A stretch of DNA of 64,000 bases. Source: Anopheles merus (taxonomy: Eukaryota; Arthropoda; Insecta; Diptera; Culicidae). The notes under the pieces were generated by a model that did no database searches, was not told the DNA's origin, and saw nothing but the letters and a program-made list of their open reading frames with translations. The translations under genes and the position numbers were made by a program. The stretch is from positions 12,936,107 to 13,000,106 of the forward strand of contig NC_054083.1 of the NCBI RefSeq assembly GCF_017562075.2, written 5' to 3'. Positions 13,520-25,800 of the stretch are shown one piece after another (within the stretch, counting starts at the first letter, position 1; every line of letters starts with the position of its first letter).

Positions 13520-13800
13520 ACCATTATCTTGCACTGACCAGTATCGCATCAAATGGAGCAGATGCAGCTGGTAGCTTCCAACCTTGCAGCGTCCATTCTG
13601 TGGTCACCAACTTCGACCGGACATGCTCGTCCCGTAATGGGCCATCACTCTCATGCCGGGATGGTAAATGTGTTTGCATGTCTCTTACCGAACGACAAGG
13701 ACGGATTCCTATCACCGTTTGCCATGCCACCGTACGCGACGATCTCCGAATGCAGCCACTTGTTCCGTCATCATCGCACATCATCTGCAGCATCGTCTAG
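13486..13800 (+). other. Cysteine-rich reading frame, possible exon
   Basis: This frame is open from just after a TAA at 13483 to a TAG at 13798-13800, and has no ATG near its start. It contains NFDRTC, then SSRNGPSLS, then CRDGKCVC, giving Cys spacing C-x9-C-x4-C-x-C. The last part, SCRDGKCVC, resembles the end of EB/EGF-type extracellular modules and the gamma-core of cysteine-stabilised peptides. It does not complete either family's full cysteine pattern. Possible acceptors lie upstream (CACTGACCAG at about 13541), and a GTAAAT donor lies within GATGGTAAATG. Base composition is coding-compatible but not decisive. Confidence 0.15.
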
Positions 13801-16500
13801 GGAAACACTGTATCACGTTTCCGCTCACCACTGCCTTGGGACACGGGGGTACCGCTATTGGAGGCGGAGACGGGAACTCGAATGAAATTAGAGAAACCTG
13901 CCCATCCACTGACCACACCGATGCTGATGGACCACGATCGTGTCCCCCCTTGAGGAGGTGCTTTTTTCACCACCCTCCCTTTAGGATGTGCTCGTCCTTG
14001 CGATTGTCCAAACAAGTTCGTCTCGTGGTCGCTACGGGACCATTAAAACAGCAGATTGATGCTTCATAATGGATGGATTTTTGCCGGAAAGCAGCCGGAT
14101 AAAACGAATTTCTATGTTCTTGGCGATGTATGCGAAAAGGATTAATATTTCACAAATTTTAATTAGAATTTCCTATGTTTTCGTGTTGACACTAATCCCC
14201 TTTTTGAAAGGGCTCGTCGCTACATTTGCAAATGTCGCTGCATCTTCTCGGTTCGTTGATCACTTCTGCTCGTTCACTTCGCCTGGGCCACTCCGTACGA
14301 TGTAGACTGTCTTTTGTTCGAGCACGTCCGATGTAGAAACTTTGATTTAAGTGAGTAGGTTGAGTATATGGCATCTCTATATGACGTATTTTACGATGCT
14401 TTTGCATAATTTAACAACAAAACTTTTGATAAGCTCCAGCTTTCGTATTCGAGAATTGTTTCTTGTGTTCTCTTTGCTTTTTATGAAAAATATATGAAAA
14501 ATGATGTTTTTGCACTTTCAGCTTGACTAGAAATTCAATACCATTTCCTAGTTTCTGAAGTCATCAATTTGTGTCAATCGCATGCAATGAACTACAAACC
14601 CAGTTAATGTAAAGAAAATGTAATTACTATCGTTAAACCACAAACGGTTCATTACGCATTCCCAAGGAATCACTCATAATCGAAAAACAACAAATTATTA
14701 CCATAATGGTAACAAAAATATTCCTTCTATCAGTACCTTTGCTCCCAATAATGCACCTAAAACTTTTCCATTAATCCAATCCAGATGTGCCGAAATCCTT
14801 AGGCAGCTCTATACTGAGCTTATGACTTTGGCTATTTACACAACAATCAGCCTACGCGTCACAAACCCCTGCCAGGATGAAAAAACAGCATAATGCGTCG
14901 AAAACAAATACCGGCATTAGTCGGGTCAATTCACAAAGCAAAACATCCTAACCCGGTGTGCAGTGAAGCGGCCAACCAAAAATGCGAAAAGGACGAGCTA
15001 AAGGTAAACATTCATTAGGTGCCCCAGTCACTCGTCCGAGATGGCGTGAAATGGCACGACGGGATTTTGGCAACTTGTGGCTTTGGCGGATCGGGATTTT
15101 TTCCCTTTCTTGTTTCCCATTTGGCCTTTGGTCATCTATTCCACGGTACCAGAAATGGCGTGCAGGTGATCGGTATTTCCGGCAAAAGCATACCAACAGT
15201 TCCGGAAGAAAATGTGTCTGGATTATCCTTTTTTTTACTCCTTTCGTTGTGTTCTATTTTCTTTACGCATCCCAAATGGCAAGCAGGTAAGAAGGTTGAA
15301 GCTCATTACTATTTATTTGCATACATAATAATTAATTCCATTAGGATGTTAAAGATGGGCTACGACGGGGTGGGCGTTGAGTATTAAAAGAAATTTCCCA
15401 CGATTTTCTCGTTGCCGTTTTGTCGGCTGTAAGGCTTTTTTGTTTTGTTTTAAACTGTTTAACTCCCGTTTCATCTTCGTTTCATTCCCATTTGGACACA
15501 TTTGTTTTTATCGGCCTGTTTAGGGTTTTGTTTATTTAGCTATTCCGAGGTATTATCCCGTTTATCGGTTTTACGCGCCGCAAAATGCTTCATGTAACTC
15601 TTTTTCCTTACTTCTTTTTTGTAGCACGGAGTTTACGATTTATATATTCTTCCCTTGATAATCTGGAAGGCAGCATCACCCTTGTTTACGTTTATTTTGA
15701 ATATGGTAGGGGTGAATGTGGTAAATCATAGCCTCGAAGTAATAATTATAATAAGTAATTTAATTTGATTAAGTTATTGTATCCTAATGAATAACCTAAT
15801 GAACTATCAACATAATAACTTTCATAATTTTGTTTTGAAATTTTTTAACTGAACTTAACAAAAGTTATAAATTTAGCACATTTTTATAACTATAATAGAT
15901 AAGGGTAGGCAAAAAATAGAGAGAGGGAAAATATTTAATTTATTTAATAACTTATATTGGATTTAAATTTACGTAATTTTTAGGCAAATTAAAATTAAGT
16001 AAAATAATTTATACTATTCAAAACGCCATCAAAACAATGAATGCTTTAATATAATACTTATCTACAATTTACACAATTTCTAAACGAGTATCAATAAACT
16101 CCTATGGGTAGGATCAGCGTTTTTAAAATCAAATTTACGACATCCGCAATCAACAGCGGTATAGCATTGTTGTGAACCTATTTACTAACAACTAACGCCA
16201 ATACAAAATAAGTTCTTTTAAACGACTTCTTACTCTTGAATTTCCAATTTAGTTTGGTCCGATTTGGCTTCCAATTTCGAATCAGCATAGTTTTGACAGC
16301 GGATCATCAATATTCCTCGTACTGCACATAATTTTACCAACATATGGCATCATTCTATACTGACTGGCAACTAGTTTTCCTTCTCGTACTTCTCCTCATT
16401 TCCAATGGATTAGGACACAATATTTAGCCTGAATAGCAGAAGTGTGTGCATCAATCGATGAGAATGTTGACGCGTGTTCATTAGCTTCCACTGACCAGTG
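13801..16500. other. Mixed stretch without a gene
   Basis: Moderate GC to about 14300 and again 14850-15390, then strongly AT-rich to about 16130. At 15222-15290 a pyrimidine-rich run is followed by GCAAGCAG joined to GTAAGA. That is weakly like a zero-length recursive splice site, but ten purine-rich bases intervene. Confidence 0.5.
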
Positions 16501-16516
16501 AACGGCTTATTGGGCT

Positions 16517-16566
16517 TAATTATTTTCGATAATTAACCTTATCACTTCACAAGCCCGATAATCGGG
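16517..16566. repeat. Two adjacent short dyads, homeodomain and GATA-like
   Basis: TAATTAT and ATAATTA (16517-16535, spacer TTTCG) form one dyad. CCCGATAATCGGG (16554-16566) forms a second. Between them lies CTTATCA. The TAATTA cores fit homeodomain sites and TTATC fits GATA sites. Clustering in 50 bp is compatible with an enhancer but not proof of one. Confidence 0.4.
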
Positions 16567-17568
16567 AAAACACTCCTTCCCACTGCAAGAGCATCCCTTT
16601 TATACACATCGAGCAGCATAAGCCGCACAAGCCACTACTAACCATACAAACTAACTCTATCGTAGCACCCGCGGTCCATGACACACAACAAAACCTCATA
16701 AATTTCAATCATTCTCCTATCGATGTCGTAAATCTATGAGCAGAGGCAGCCGAAGCATTTCATTTAGGAAACAACTGGCAACAGGCTGGGCTGACGTTAC
16801 CACTGTTCTGAAATTGGCGGAATAGTGGTTGGCGAAAAAGCACTAACCAGCGAAAAAAGGCCCCCTCATCCATGAACTTCACATACGAAGCAAATTAAAT
16901 AGATATGCCTGAGCATTTGTAGTGCGGGCATGGGCATATTATTAAATGTTTGAGCAAATACTTCACATTGACATCAAAACGGTTTATGATTTTGCCATTT
17001 TTTCCGTACCCTTTGAACGCGCACCGGTTACTTCCCTTCGTTCCTGGTCGAACCACTCCAACCCACCCACTAGAGCTGCCATCCGGCGTCATATCCCTGT
17101 TAGCCTGAGGGCCTTCCTTCGATGGCCGTTCGCAAAGGTTTGATGGTGACCGCCAAGGGAAACCTTAAGAATTTGATCAAATAAACCACATGACCCGAGA
17201 CCGGCTGGGCGATTTTTGTCTATGACATACCGATCACGATTGCACGACGCATGGTGAATGAACACAGACGACGACGTGGACGACGGACCGATGGTTGGTT
17301 TGATGGTTTGATTTTTTTGCTCTCCGCCTTGGGTATAGCATTTTTCTTTGCTTACCCACTCAACATCATCAAGCCGTCTGTAGCCGCTCAGGGAGGGCGA
17401 AGTGTTTGCTCAAACGTTAGCAAATAAATCAACTATTCCGAGGATGGTTTCGCAACGTTTAATTTTTCTAATTACATCAACGATACATTTTCAAGTTCAT
17501 GATCAACTTTTCCGGGGAAGCATTTGTAAAAAATATTAATTAACAATCTCATTTTCTCTGCCTTGCAG

Positions 17569-17636
17569 CTCAATCCACTGAAGTATGTCTGGGAAACGTA
17601 GATATTTATTGCAGAAATTTAAATCTCTGTAATAAA
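17569..17636 (+). other. Candidate terminal exon or microexon after a strong acceptor
   Basis: A strong 3' splice site (ATTTTCTCTGCCTTGCAG, ending 17568, with TTAAC-type branch bases upstream) is followed by two short frames. One reads LNPLKYVWET and stops at 17599-17601. Another stays open for 27 residues. A poly(A) signal AATAAA follows at 17631-17636, fitting a last exon. Alternatively GTATGT at 17583 would define a 14-nt microexon. No upstream partner exon is identified. Confidence 0.15.
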
Positions 17637-19136
17637 CACGACCAGTTTCTTTAACAATTCCGACAATTCATACACAAAAAATATACGAGTATCAATCGAA
17701 ACTCACATAAATCAATTACGCAATCGACAGCACCTATCAAAAGGAACTGCTTCGAAATACTTTAACAAAACAATGCAAATAACGATTGCTCAGGGTAAAA
17801 CTTTATGGCACGCATTTATCTGAGCATTATCTCCAGATCACCTATCAATTCTGTTATGGAGCGGAATCTTAAGCTCCAAAACGGGGACTGAAAAGGTGTG
17901 TACCGAGAGAGAGTGAATAAAAAAATCTCCCAAGGAATCTAAAACACCATACGGTCCTCGGTCGTAAAAATGACCATCGAAGCGTGCGTATCGTTAAGAC
18001 ATCGTTACAGGCGGGATGGCACCAACGGCAGTAAAAATGACGGTCAGCAGATTGTCCCTCCGGTCATTTCCTGTACTGATTTGAACGACTTTCTGCGCTT
18101 TGGTTACGATGACAATATAAAAAAGTCACACTACCAAAACCATCGATGAACCGTAGCACTCGCTCTCTTATAGCGATTTACGGTTCCGCCACTAGGATCT
18201 CGCCATTTCTGTCAGGATAGATACCGGATCCCCTAGCGATTATTATATTATTGGATTTTTTTCTTCATCTCCTTCAACGCATATGACATCCAAAATGACA
18301 CACACAAAACCGATCCAATGAACATCTTTGCACCCCAAACCGTACACAATAGGACACAAAAAAAAACATAATCGGATTTGATTTTGTTCTCTCGTAAGTC
18401 ACAGGTATTGCAGGAACAGGAAATGGTCAGTGTTACGCAGCCAAACACGTAAAGAAGCAATCAGAGACATATTGATTTCCGATACGATTTTCAATCTTTG
18501 CAACCCCCTAGGACTAGTTATTATGTTTTATACTACATACTGGAGGATCTTATCGAAGAGATTACCGTACCATTTAGATTGCGTACATCTGTATGTGTTT
18601 GTGTTGAAAGATTGAAACCATTATTTTGGCGATTAATTTAAATTATGGTAAAACTACTGAATTTATTTGATGTACCATGTATTATCGTATTGCAGCTATC
18701 GAGATTTCTTTAGTTACATTACAAATTATTCATTTTTTGTTACACTCACAGAACTAAAACTAAAATTATTTTCAACTAAACTAAGTATTTTCTATAACTA
18801 AAAACAAATATTTACTAAGTGTTATTTCATAACACTCTTCGCCTATACGTAATAAGCATCAACACAATATCTTTTAAAGAGTTTGTAAGTGGTAACTAGC
18901 ATGAGATCTGATATTTGAACGAGACCTGAAGAATAATGGTCAGTGTAGTTTAATTAATAGCGATGGAACATCCGGAACATTAACTATTAAATAAACTAAG
19001 AAAAATAAGCAACATTCAAACAACAATTGAGACATATTTCCTTGCGCGATAATTTAGTTTGGATTATTTTATCTGTATCCTTACTTCACTAAAAAATGTC
19101 AAGATCTTTGCTTTTCCAAAAATTTATATTGTTAAC
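17637..19136. other. Mostly AT-rich stretch without a gene
   Basis: AATATAAAAAAG near 18115 lacks an initiator at the right distance. The hairpin at 18148 is listed separately. Nothing else is seen. Confidence 0.55.
18148..18186. repeat. Interrupted hairpin, 8 plus 4 bp stem
   Basis: GAACCGTA (18148-18155) pairs with TACGGTTC (18179-18186). Inside, CGCT pairs with AGCG. The total of about 39 bases is too short for a canonical microRNA precursor. Confidence 0.65.
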
Positions 19137-19320
19137 ACTTCTTCTTTTTCTTCTTCTTCTTATTCTACAACTACTTATTCTTTTTCCTTTTTTTCTTCTT
19201 CTTCTTCTTTTTCTTCTTCTTCTTCTACTACAGTACAAAAACCGTTGTCGGACTACATTTAGGATTATGATTTTGATTACTAGGATAGTCAGTCCTACGT
19301 ATGGGGGCACGGTCCATTCT
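19137..19320 (-). mobile_element. 5'-truncated SINE with CTT/GAA tail, minus strand
   Basis: On the minus strand it reads GAATGGACCGTGCCCCCATA, CGTAGGACTGACTATCCTAG, then CCGACAACGG, and then a GAA-rich tail (CTT on the plus strand, about 19138-19228). These are the same blocks, in the same order, as in the intact copy. The homology stops just downstream of where the B box should be, so the Pol III promoter is missing. The tail is interrupted by TTTTT and TACAACTA stretches, which suggests age. No clear target-site duplication was found. Confidence 0.75.
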
Positions 19321-19491
19321 GTTATTGGAAAATTGGAAAAAAAGTTATTGAAGGAAAAAACAACTTATATATTCTTGAAAACTAATTTGAGTTGACATTT
19401 ATCCCAATTAATTAATGTACACTCATTTCGATTCGATATTGTTGAAAGAAATCCATTTTCTAGAACATGTTAAAGCCTTTGAAATATTTCA

Positions 19492-19509
19492 TATTCTAGC
19501 TATTCTAGC
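19492..19509 (+). repeat. Short 9-bp tandem duplication
   Basis: TATTCTAGC is present twice in tandem. No function is suggested. Confidence 0.8.
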
Positions 19510-20052
19510 TTCCATGAAGCTGTGAAAACATTACTTTCTTTACGGCAGTTTACAGCTTCACTCGCATAAATTACATACACACAAGTTCATTAGTTGTAAA
19601 TTAGATACTGCTGTGAATGCTGAAAAATATATTCCCTTTCCAAACACAAACAAACACTGGGTCGCATTATATCAATAACAACAACACTGTCCTCTCTCAT
19701 GTTCATTATTTATGGCGATTCAGCAACATCCAAACGATCATCCGATCGGTTGTTATTCTTCCCCGTGCCCGGATTCGGAAGAACGTGTCAGAAAGTGTAA
19801 ATGCTCAATTGAGAAACATCTGTTTGCAACGCATGGTCGTTTTCCCGCTTAACAAAATGGCGTCTATATGGGTGCGTGTTGTTTTTTTCTATCTTTCTCA
19901 GACCTGCACCGGTTTGAAACAGATAGCAACATTTGATTCGGTAATTACTGGCACATCCAACCAAACCGGTGCAGAGCCGAACGATGAAAACCGAGGCTGA
20001 GTAAATAAGGTTATCACAACAATAAATTAGGGTATTTATTAACGTTAACACT

Positions 20053-20076
20053 CCAGGATCCCGGCAAGGATCCTGG
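20053..20076. repeat. 9-bp inverted repeat, GC-rich hairpin
   Basis: CCAGGATCC (20053-20061) and GGATCCTGG (20068-20076) are separated by CGGCAA. No T-run follows and there is no gene beside it, so it is not called as a terminator. Confidence 0.8.
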
Positions 20077-22291
20077 TACGCAACAGTAACGAGCAAACCG
20101 ATAATATTTGTATCAACAAACGTCGGATAACCGTCGACGCATCCGTTTGCATCCCGGAAGGAAGGAAGCAGCAACCATGGCTCGTCCCATCCTCTGCGCT
20201 GCGGGATCTGCTGAGCAACATGGCGTTCGGAACGGTGGCTGCAGACAGGACCACCAGTAGTGAACACCCTAAACAGACAAAGGTGACAAGATGACAATAA
20301 CTCAAAGCACGTTCTTAGATCCGTTGATGACCATAATCATGAAACATCCTTGTGGTACACACGAGGACCCGACAGAACAGTTGGGTTGGGAATCCAGTGA
20401 CAAAACCCACCGTCGAACAGCTAACAAGGCTAGTTAGCAGATCGATTTACTTTTTCCATCCATTTCCATTCAATGTTTTTGTTTACCCTAAATCGAAATG
20501 AAATACTCCCATTGAAAAAGTCTAACCCAAGGAAATCCTTCAGAACACACACACATGCACTCCGTGGGGAGGGGAACCGATCCGATTGAGGTCGATGCCG
20601 TACGCTATTAAGCCTAATTCATTACGAAAAAGGTAAACATTTCTATTTCCATTTGCCATCGCCAAACAATGCGAACCGCAGTACGATGTGAACGCTTTGA
20701 TCCTGCAAAGGACCACTGGTAAAGGGATCGTAGAATGAGACTCACAACTGCACTGCAACACTCGTGGGTTCTGCCAACAATGATCCTTGTGTGGCGTAGG
20801 GAAGGGATGAACAAAGGCAGGATGCGTCTGGCAAAGGTGGAGGATGACACAAAATAAATTAAAATGCATTTGTCATACGACGACCACCCGTGGGTATTCC
20901 GGGTGTACGTACCAAAGAGCAAAGGGGGAAAACAAACTATAAACGATAGAAAAGTAAACGCAACGCTATAAAGAATAAGAGAGTGCGAGTGAATCTGCAA
21001 TAGAAAACATCGAGCATCGCTGCAAAGCAATTGAATGTACTTAAAACTAGTGCAACGACGGTTATCCTGGTTGTCATTTTCGTATCCCTCGTCCCGGAAC
21101 CAGCACTACCAGGGCGGACTGTATGAAATTTCGGAGTTTAACTGCTCACACTCTGCATTTCACAACGGAACGAAAATGGCGAGCTAATAAAAATTCAACC
21201 CAGGGCAAAAAGTTAATGCCTTCGATATGTGCGCCCATCGGCGACACTGCCATGCTCACAAAGTGTCTGTGCAAATTAAGACCCCGAGAATGATTTTTCA
21301 CTATTCGGCGATGGTAAAAGTAATTTGCCATGGAAACTCGCGTCCTGGTGCGATAGTACTGCCACTAGTGTTCGAGCTTGTTCGAGTCTGGTGCTGGTGC
21401 ACCCAGCGCAAGGCAGGTCAAACTTTTTGCGCATTTCTCAATTTCGTACGGTTTATGTCATTTTTTTGTTTCTCCGCCTGCTGTAAACTTTTTCGGGTTC
21501 CGATATAATTCAACATAAATCACTGCAGCAGACACGGAGCACAAATACACATACGTGCACGTAATGCTTCGCAGGGCTGGCTAATTTATAGTACTTTTGG
21601 ATAAAACTTTTCCAACCAAAGCAGATGGAGATCGAATCAGATTGTATTACTAAATGGTTCTTAACGGTAGTAGTGATGTGAAACAAAGCTAACTTTTGAT
21701 CATGAAATGTTGAATATGACAATTATTCATAATTATAATATTGTTTTTCTTATAATTCCCTTTTTCATGTACACCTGAAAGAAACATTGTATCTTCCATC
21801 TGTTAAATTGAAAAGCTTTGTTTCGAAGCTCAGAATACATTATATAGAAGATACAAAATACTTATGTGCTTTTACAGATTTTACAAACATTATGTAAATA
21901 TTAATATAAACATTGAATTGTATGTAATGCTATCGGCACATATGGTACAAGCAACAAAATGTTCTATACATTTTTGATAAGTAAATATCTATCAATCCCA
22001 AAGACAGTTAAATGGACCAGCTCTCTTATGTTTAGAAACGTTCGTTACAATGCAGACTTTTAGTAAGAAATGTCATTAACCATAAATATCAAACCAACGA
22101 ACGCATATCATTCATGAATTCTATATCATGTATGTGTCTTTATAAAGTTCTCTTCCAATCCATCAAGAACACATAAAATTACACATGCACATAGCTCTAG
22201 CAGGCACCATACACTATTTTGTCGTGTTATAAAGAAATTCAGAAAAAAAATCACCCATTAATTGCTACGTGTACAAACACAAAAAATATTT

Positions 22292-22828
22292 GGGCCCTTC
22301 ACGATTCTAGTCAGTTTTTTGTATGGAGTTCGACAGTTGGAGGCTGAAATCATGTAAACACTCCATACAAAACCACACACAAAACTAGCCTGCAATTTTC
22401 AGTCTAGATTATTCTAGCCTCAAAGCTAGAATTAGATTCGAGTACCTGCTCGAAAACACGGTGTTGTTTACATTTACCCCACGGTGCATTAAAGAGATCA
22501 CGTGATGGAATCTAGAATCAAAGTGTATGTAGTCCAGGTGGTCTCATAGCATTTTTTTTAAAACTAAATTTGAATATCACTTTTTGACAGGATGGGTGAA
22601 AACTTTTTTTCAAACAAGCTTTCTTGAGTTTTGACGAATACTCAAAACACTCTTAATATTTTAATTCAGAAGCAGAAGCGATAAAAATCAGCCTTCTAAA
22701 TTCATACACCTTGGGATAAGCCCACCTGTATATTATACTCACTTAGATAGCTGCTCGAAAACTGCTATACAATGCAAACAGCTGACAGGCTGAAATTTCA
22801 GCCTACGAACTTACAACGGAAAGGGCCC
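22292..22828. mobile_element. Foldback or MITE-like element with GGGCCC ends
   Basis: The ends are inverted copies. GGGCCCTTCACG at the left matches the reverse complement of the right end, GGGCCCTTTCCG, at 10 of 12 positions. Further in, GTTCG followed by AGGCTGAAAT at the left (22328-22350) is mirrored near the right end. The left arm also folds on itself (TTTTGTATGGAGT facing ACTCCATACAAAA). CTGCTCGAAAAC occurs as a direct repeat near 22448 and 22752. No reading frame of note lies inside, so it would be non-autonomous. No convincing target-site duplication was seen, so the exact borders are tentative. Confidence 0.5.
22788..22805. repeat. 18-bp perfect palindrome inside the foldback element
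   Basis: AGGCTGAAATTTCAGCCT reads the same on both strands. Its left half, AGGCTGAAAT, also occurs at 22341-22350, near the other end of the element. The palindrome is therefore part of the subterminal inverted structure. Confidence 0.8.
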
Positions 22829-25800
22829 CTTTGATGAAAACGATTTGTAGAGCATTGTCAAGCATTATATACTTTTTTACACACTTTCTCATCATGCAAC
22901 TCACTCACAAACTGTTCGTGCACTTTAAGAAGGTGACATTAATCTTCCCACGAGTATGATGAAAAGTGACTCAGGAAAAGCCAAATCCTTCAAAAACAAC
23001 ATCTTCAACGCGCCACGCACCAGTACCGTATTTTGTTACGGTATATCAACGATTGCAACGCAACGCAAACCTCTCGCCACTTCTCAAGAAATTAGTAATT
23101 GGCAAAGAAAATTACATTGCACACCATCCAAACCATTCATACCCCTATCCCCCTTCAACCACCCCTTCCAGCAAACGTAGACAGTTTGGTTCGACTCCTC
23201 ATTAAACCTGGCTGACGCTCGATGCCAATTTTTGTGATGAAAATTCAAATGCCGTGAAATTGAATCTCCGCACAAGAGAGGCAAGCTGTCGTCGGTCGGT
23301 CATGTTGAACATTCCCACCCATGCACCGGTGTTGTCGTACCGGAGGCCATCGAACTCCATGGGAGTCGGGATATTTCTTCATAAAAATCGACCTCCCGAA
23401 CACATCATCATAACGAGCCTCGGTAGATTAGTAAGTTTTGCCATGTTTTCGTTACGCTCGTTGAAAGTTTTCCTTACATCCCAACATCATCATCTGCCAT
23501 CCTGCGCGCTACCGTTCGCTCAATGGCTTACCTTAGCGTGTGCCAATTGGGAAACTTCTTTTCAAGACCCAGCCTCAGCCTCAAAGAATTGGCTCAGAAC
23601 GTAAAGCGAGAGTAGCAAAAAAGGCACATCTTGATAATCTGCTGCTGCGGGCTCTGTTTTCTCGATGCGACGCACAATAGTATCCCGCCAGCACGGTTAC
23701 GGGGGGATGGGCAGAATGAAACTGCCAAAAGCCAAATCCACCCCGGGGCCGGCAGCAGAATAGGCAGAAAAATAACTCAATCATGGTTCTGCATGAATGA
23801 AGCGGACAGCAGAACGCGTTCATATTCATTTTTTGACAAATGTCCAATCTCCAGCTGGACCGCATTAAAATGTCTTGTTCGGTGATATTTTTCAACCTCA
23901 TCCCAACCGTCCCGGTCCGTGTGGTCAAGCCCAAGGCACAGAAGTATAGCTGTCATTACAAGGGGGAACTGAGGCGTACCTGAGCTGCCTGGGCTGGTCA
24001 TGTTTAGCAAAGATCTTTATGTGTTTCCGAGTTTTTTAACGCATGGATCGCACACGAACTTCGCTTGTTCATGACAAGTCGAAAAGTTTTGCACGTATTG
24101 TGGGAAACTTTAGTTATCATTTTTGTTAACAAACTTGCTCAAGAATTTTAATTAACTTAATTATGTGTTTCACTTCATCCATCATTCTTAACTCAGATAT
24201 GAAAACATATTTATTATCATTATTAAATCTTTACTTTGCGTTCTACCCATACCGCTACCAATAACCACCATGTAACCATCTCATTTGAATGATAAAAAGA
24301 ACTGTAGCTTTTATGAATTGAGCTCACCAATTCACCTGAAGCGGAGGACACTAAAAAAACGTACCACGAAAGATGAAATAACTGCACAGCGATCAGCGAC
24401 AAGCAAATCATTGTGCGCGGCAAGCAGAGCAAAACTATCACGAAGAATGAAAGAAGGTGAACATGGCCATGACAAAAGATGTTTCCAGCATTGCAGGAGG
24501 TCGCTCTTGTAAATATGGCCAGAGAACATAAAATAAATATGTTGATTTCGCAGTCACATTATGCAGTTATGAAAGGGAGAGAACATGGATAAGTTTCTTG
24601 TTCATGGATTCATCAGACAGTTCCAGTCAGTTGGCCGGCAGAACATTAGGGCACGGTTTCGCGATTACCTTAAAAAAAACCAAGCCACAAACGAACGTGA
24701 ACACAAAAACTACCTGCCACTATCTACAACCCCCTCCCTCGCCATGGCCGCTGCTGCACTCCCTCATCCTAGCAAACAATAAAATCTTTGGCGAAAGTAA
24801 AATGTTGAGCAAAACACACGAACAAGCAAAACAACAGTAACAGCAACAACAAAACATCATCCGGACAACCACACCAAACCGGAACACAGCCGCGGATGAT
24901 CACCGCGAGATCGAATTTATGCGAATTGACGTGACTTTTCGAGAGGACACACATTATTTATGGCCTCGTGCGATCGTGCCGCTTCACCACAGCAGGTCCA
25001 CCGATCACAGCCGTGGAGAAATATATATTTCAGCAATGGGGACTCCTCCTCAGTTCCTAGGAGTCAGCTGCCAAAGCACCAACGACAACGACGGCGGAAG
25101 ACGACGAAGATCGTTTGAGGCAGGCTAATAATCGTAAGCTTTAGACCGCAGCGAGCTACGTTGGGCACAACGGTTGGCTGTGCCATTTGTTGGTAATAAG
25201 ATAATATATTTGTAATTTATGTTGCCGATGAAATTCCACGAATCATTTGTAATAAATTGATGATCGAGAGCGAACGGCAATGTTTCGCTTCGTGTCGAAG
25301 CCGTGTCGCGCAATATTGTGCATGTCACGTGTGTTCGTTGCTATCTTTTTACTGTTCTGTGCAAACCGCTACATAAAACAAGCGCAATGTATTTTTTTTT
25401 CTTTCAAAAAAAAAATGGAAAGATTATATCCACTAAAATGTGAATCATTAGAGCTAGACTCACTGCTTGATCGTTTCTCTGCACCAGCTGCATCAGAAAT
25501 AAACTTCCCTTTACCCTACAGCGTACTTTGTGGTACATTTATGTCCTCGAAGAAAACTATTCTCAAAAGAATTGGTGCCAACTGTGTGGAGACAATATTT
25601 ATGCAAAATAAAACCAAAGCTACCCAAAAACTTGCAAAACTAAAGTGCACGAACAACTTCAAAACAAAATTTAACTGCAAAGAGCTTTAGCAACAGAAAA
25701 AAGCACCCAACGGTTTAATGAGTTAGGATCCATTTATAATTAAAATAAATTGCCTGAAGTGTCGTAAAATATTGTTATGCGCATTTTGTCGTGTTTCCTG

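Larger units (their letters stand above)
19321..22291. other. Stretch without a gene
   Basis: GC-moderate at about 19600-21600, AT-rich to 22290. Minus-strand frames of 169 (19788-20297) and 138 codons (20614-21030) overlap plus-strand frames and show no domain. The hairpin at 20053 is the only structure. Confidence 0.5.

Noticed and set aside
15222..15295. Recursive splice site (GCAAGCAG joined to GTAAGA)
   Set aside because: The pyrimidine tract is separated from the AG by a purine-rich stretch, unlike known ratchet points.
18148..18186. MicroRNA precursor
   Set aside because: The stem is 8 plus 4 bp in 39 bases, too short. Other hairpins in the window are likewise too short, and I recognised no known mature insect microRNA sequence.
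19059..19395. Ser/Leu-rich and Arg/Lys-rich frames
   Set aside because: They cross the CTT tail of the truncated SINE.
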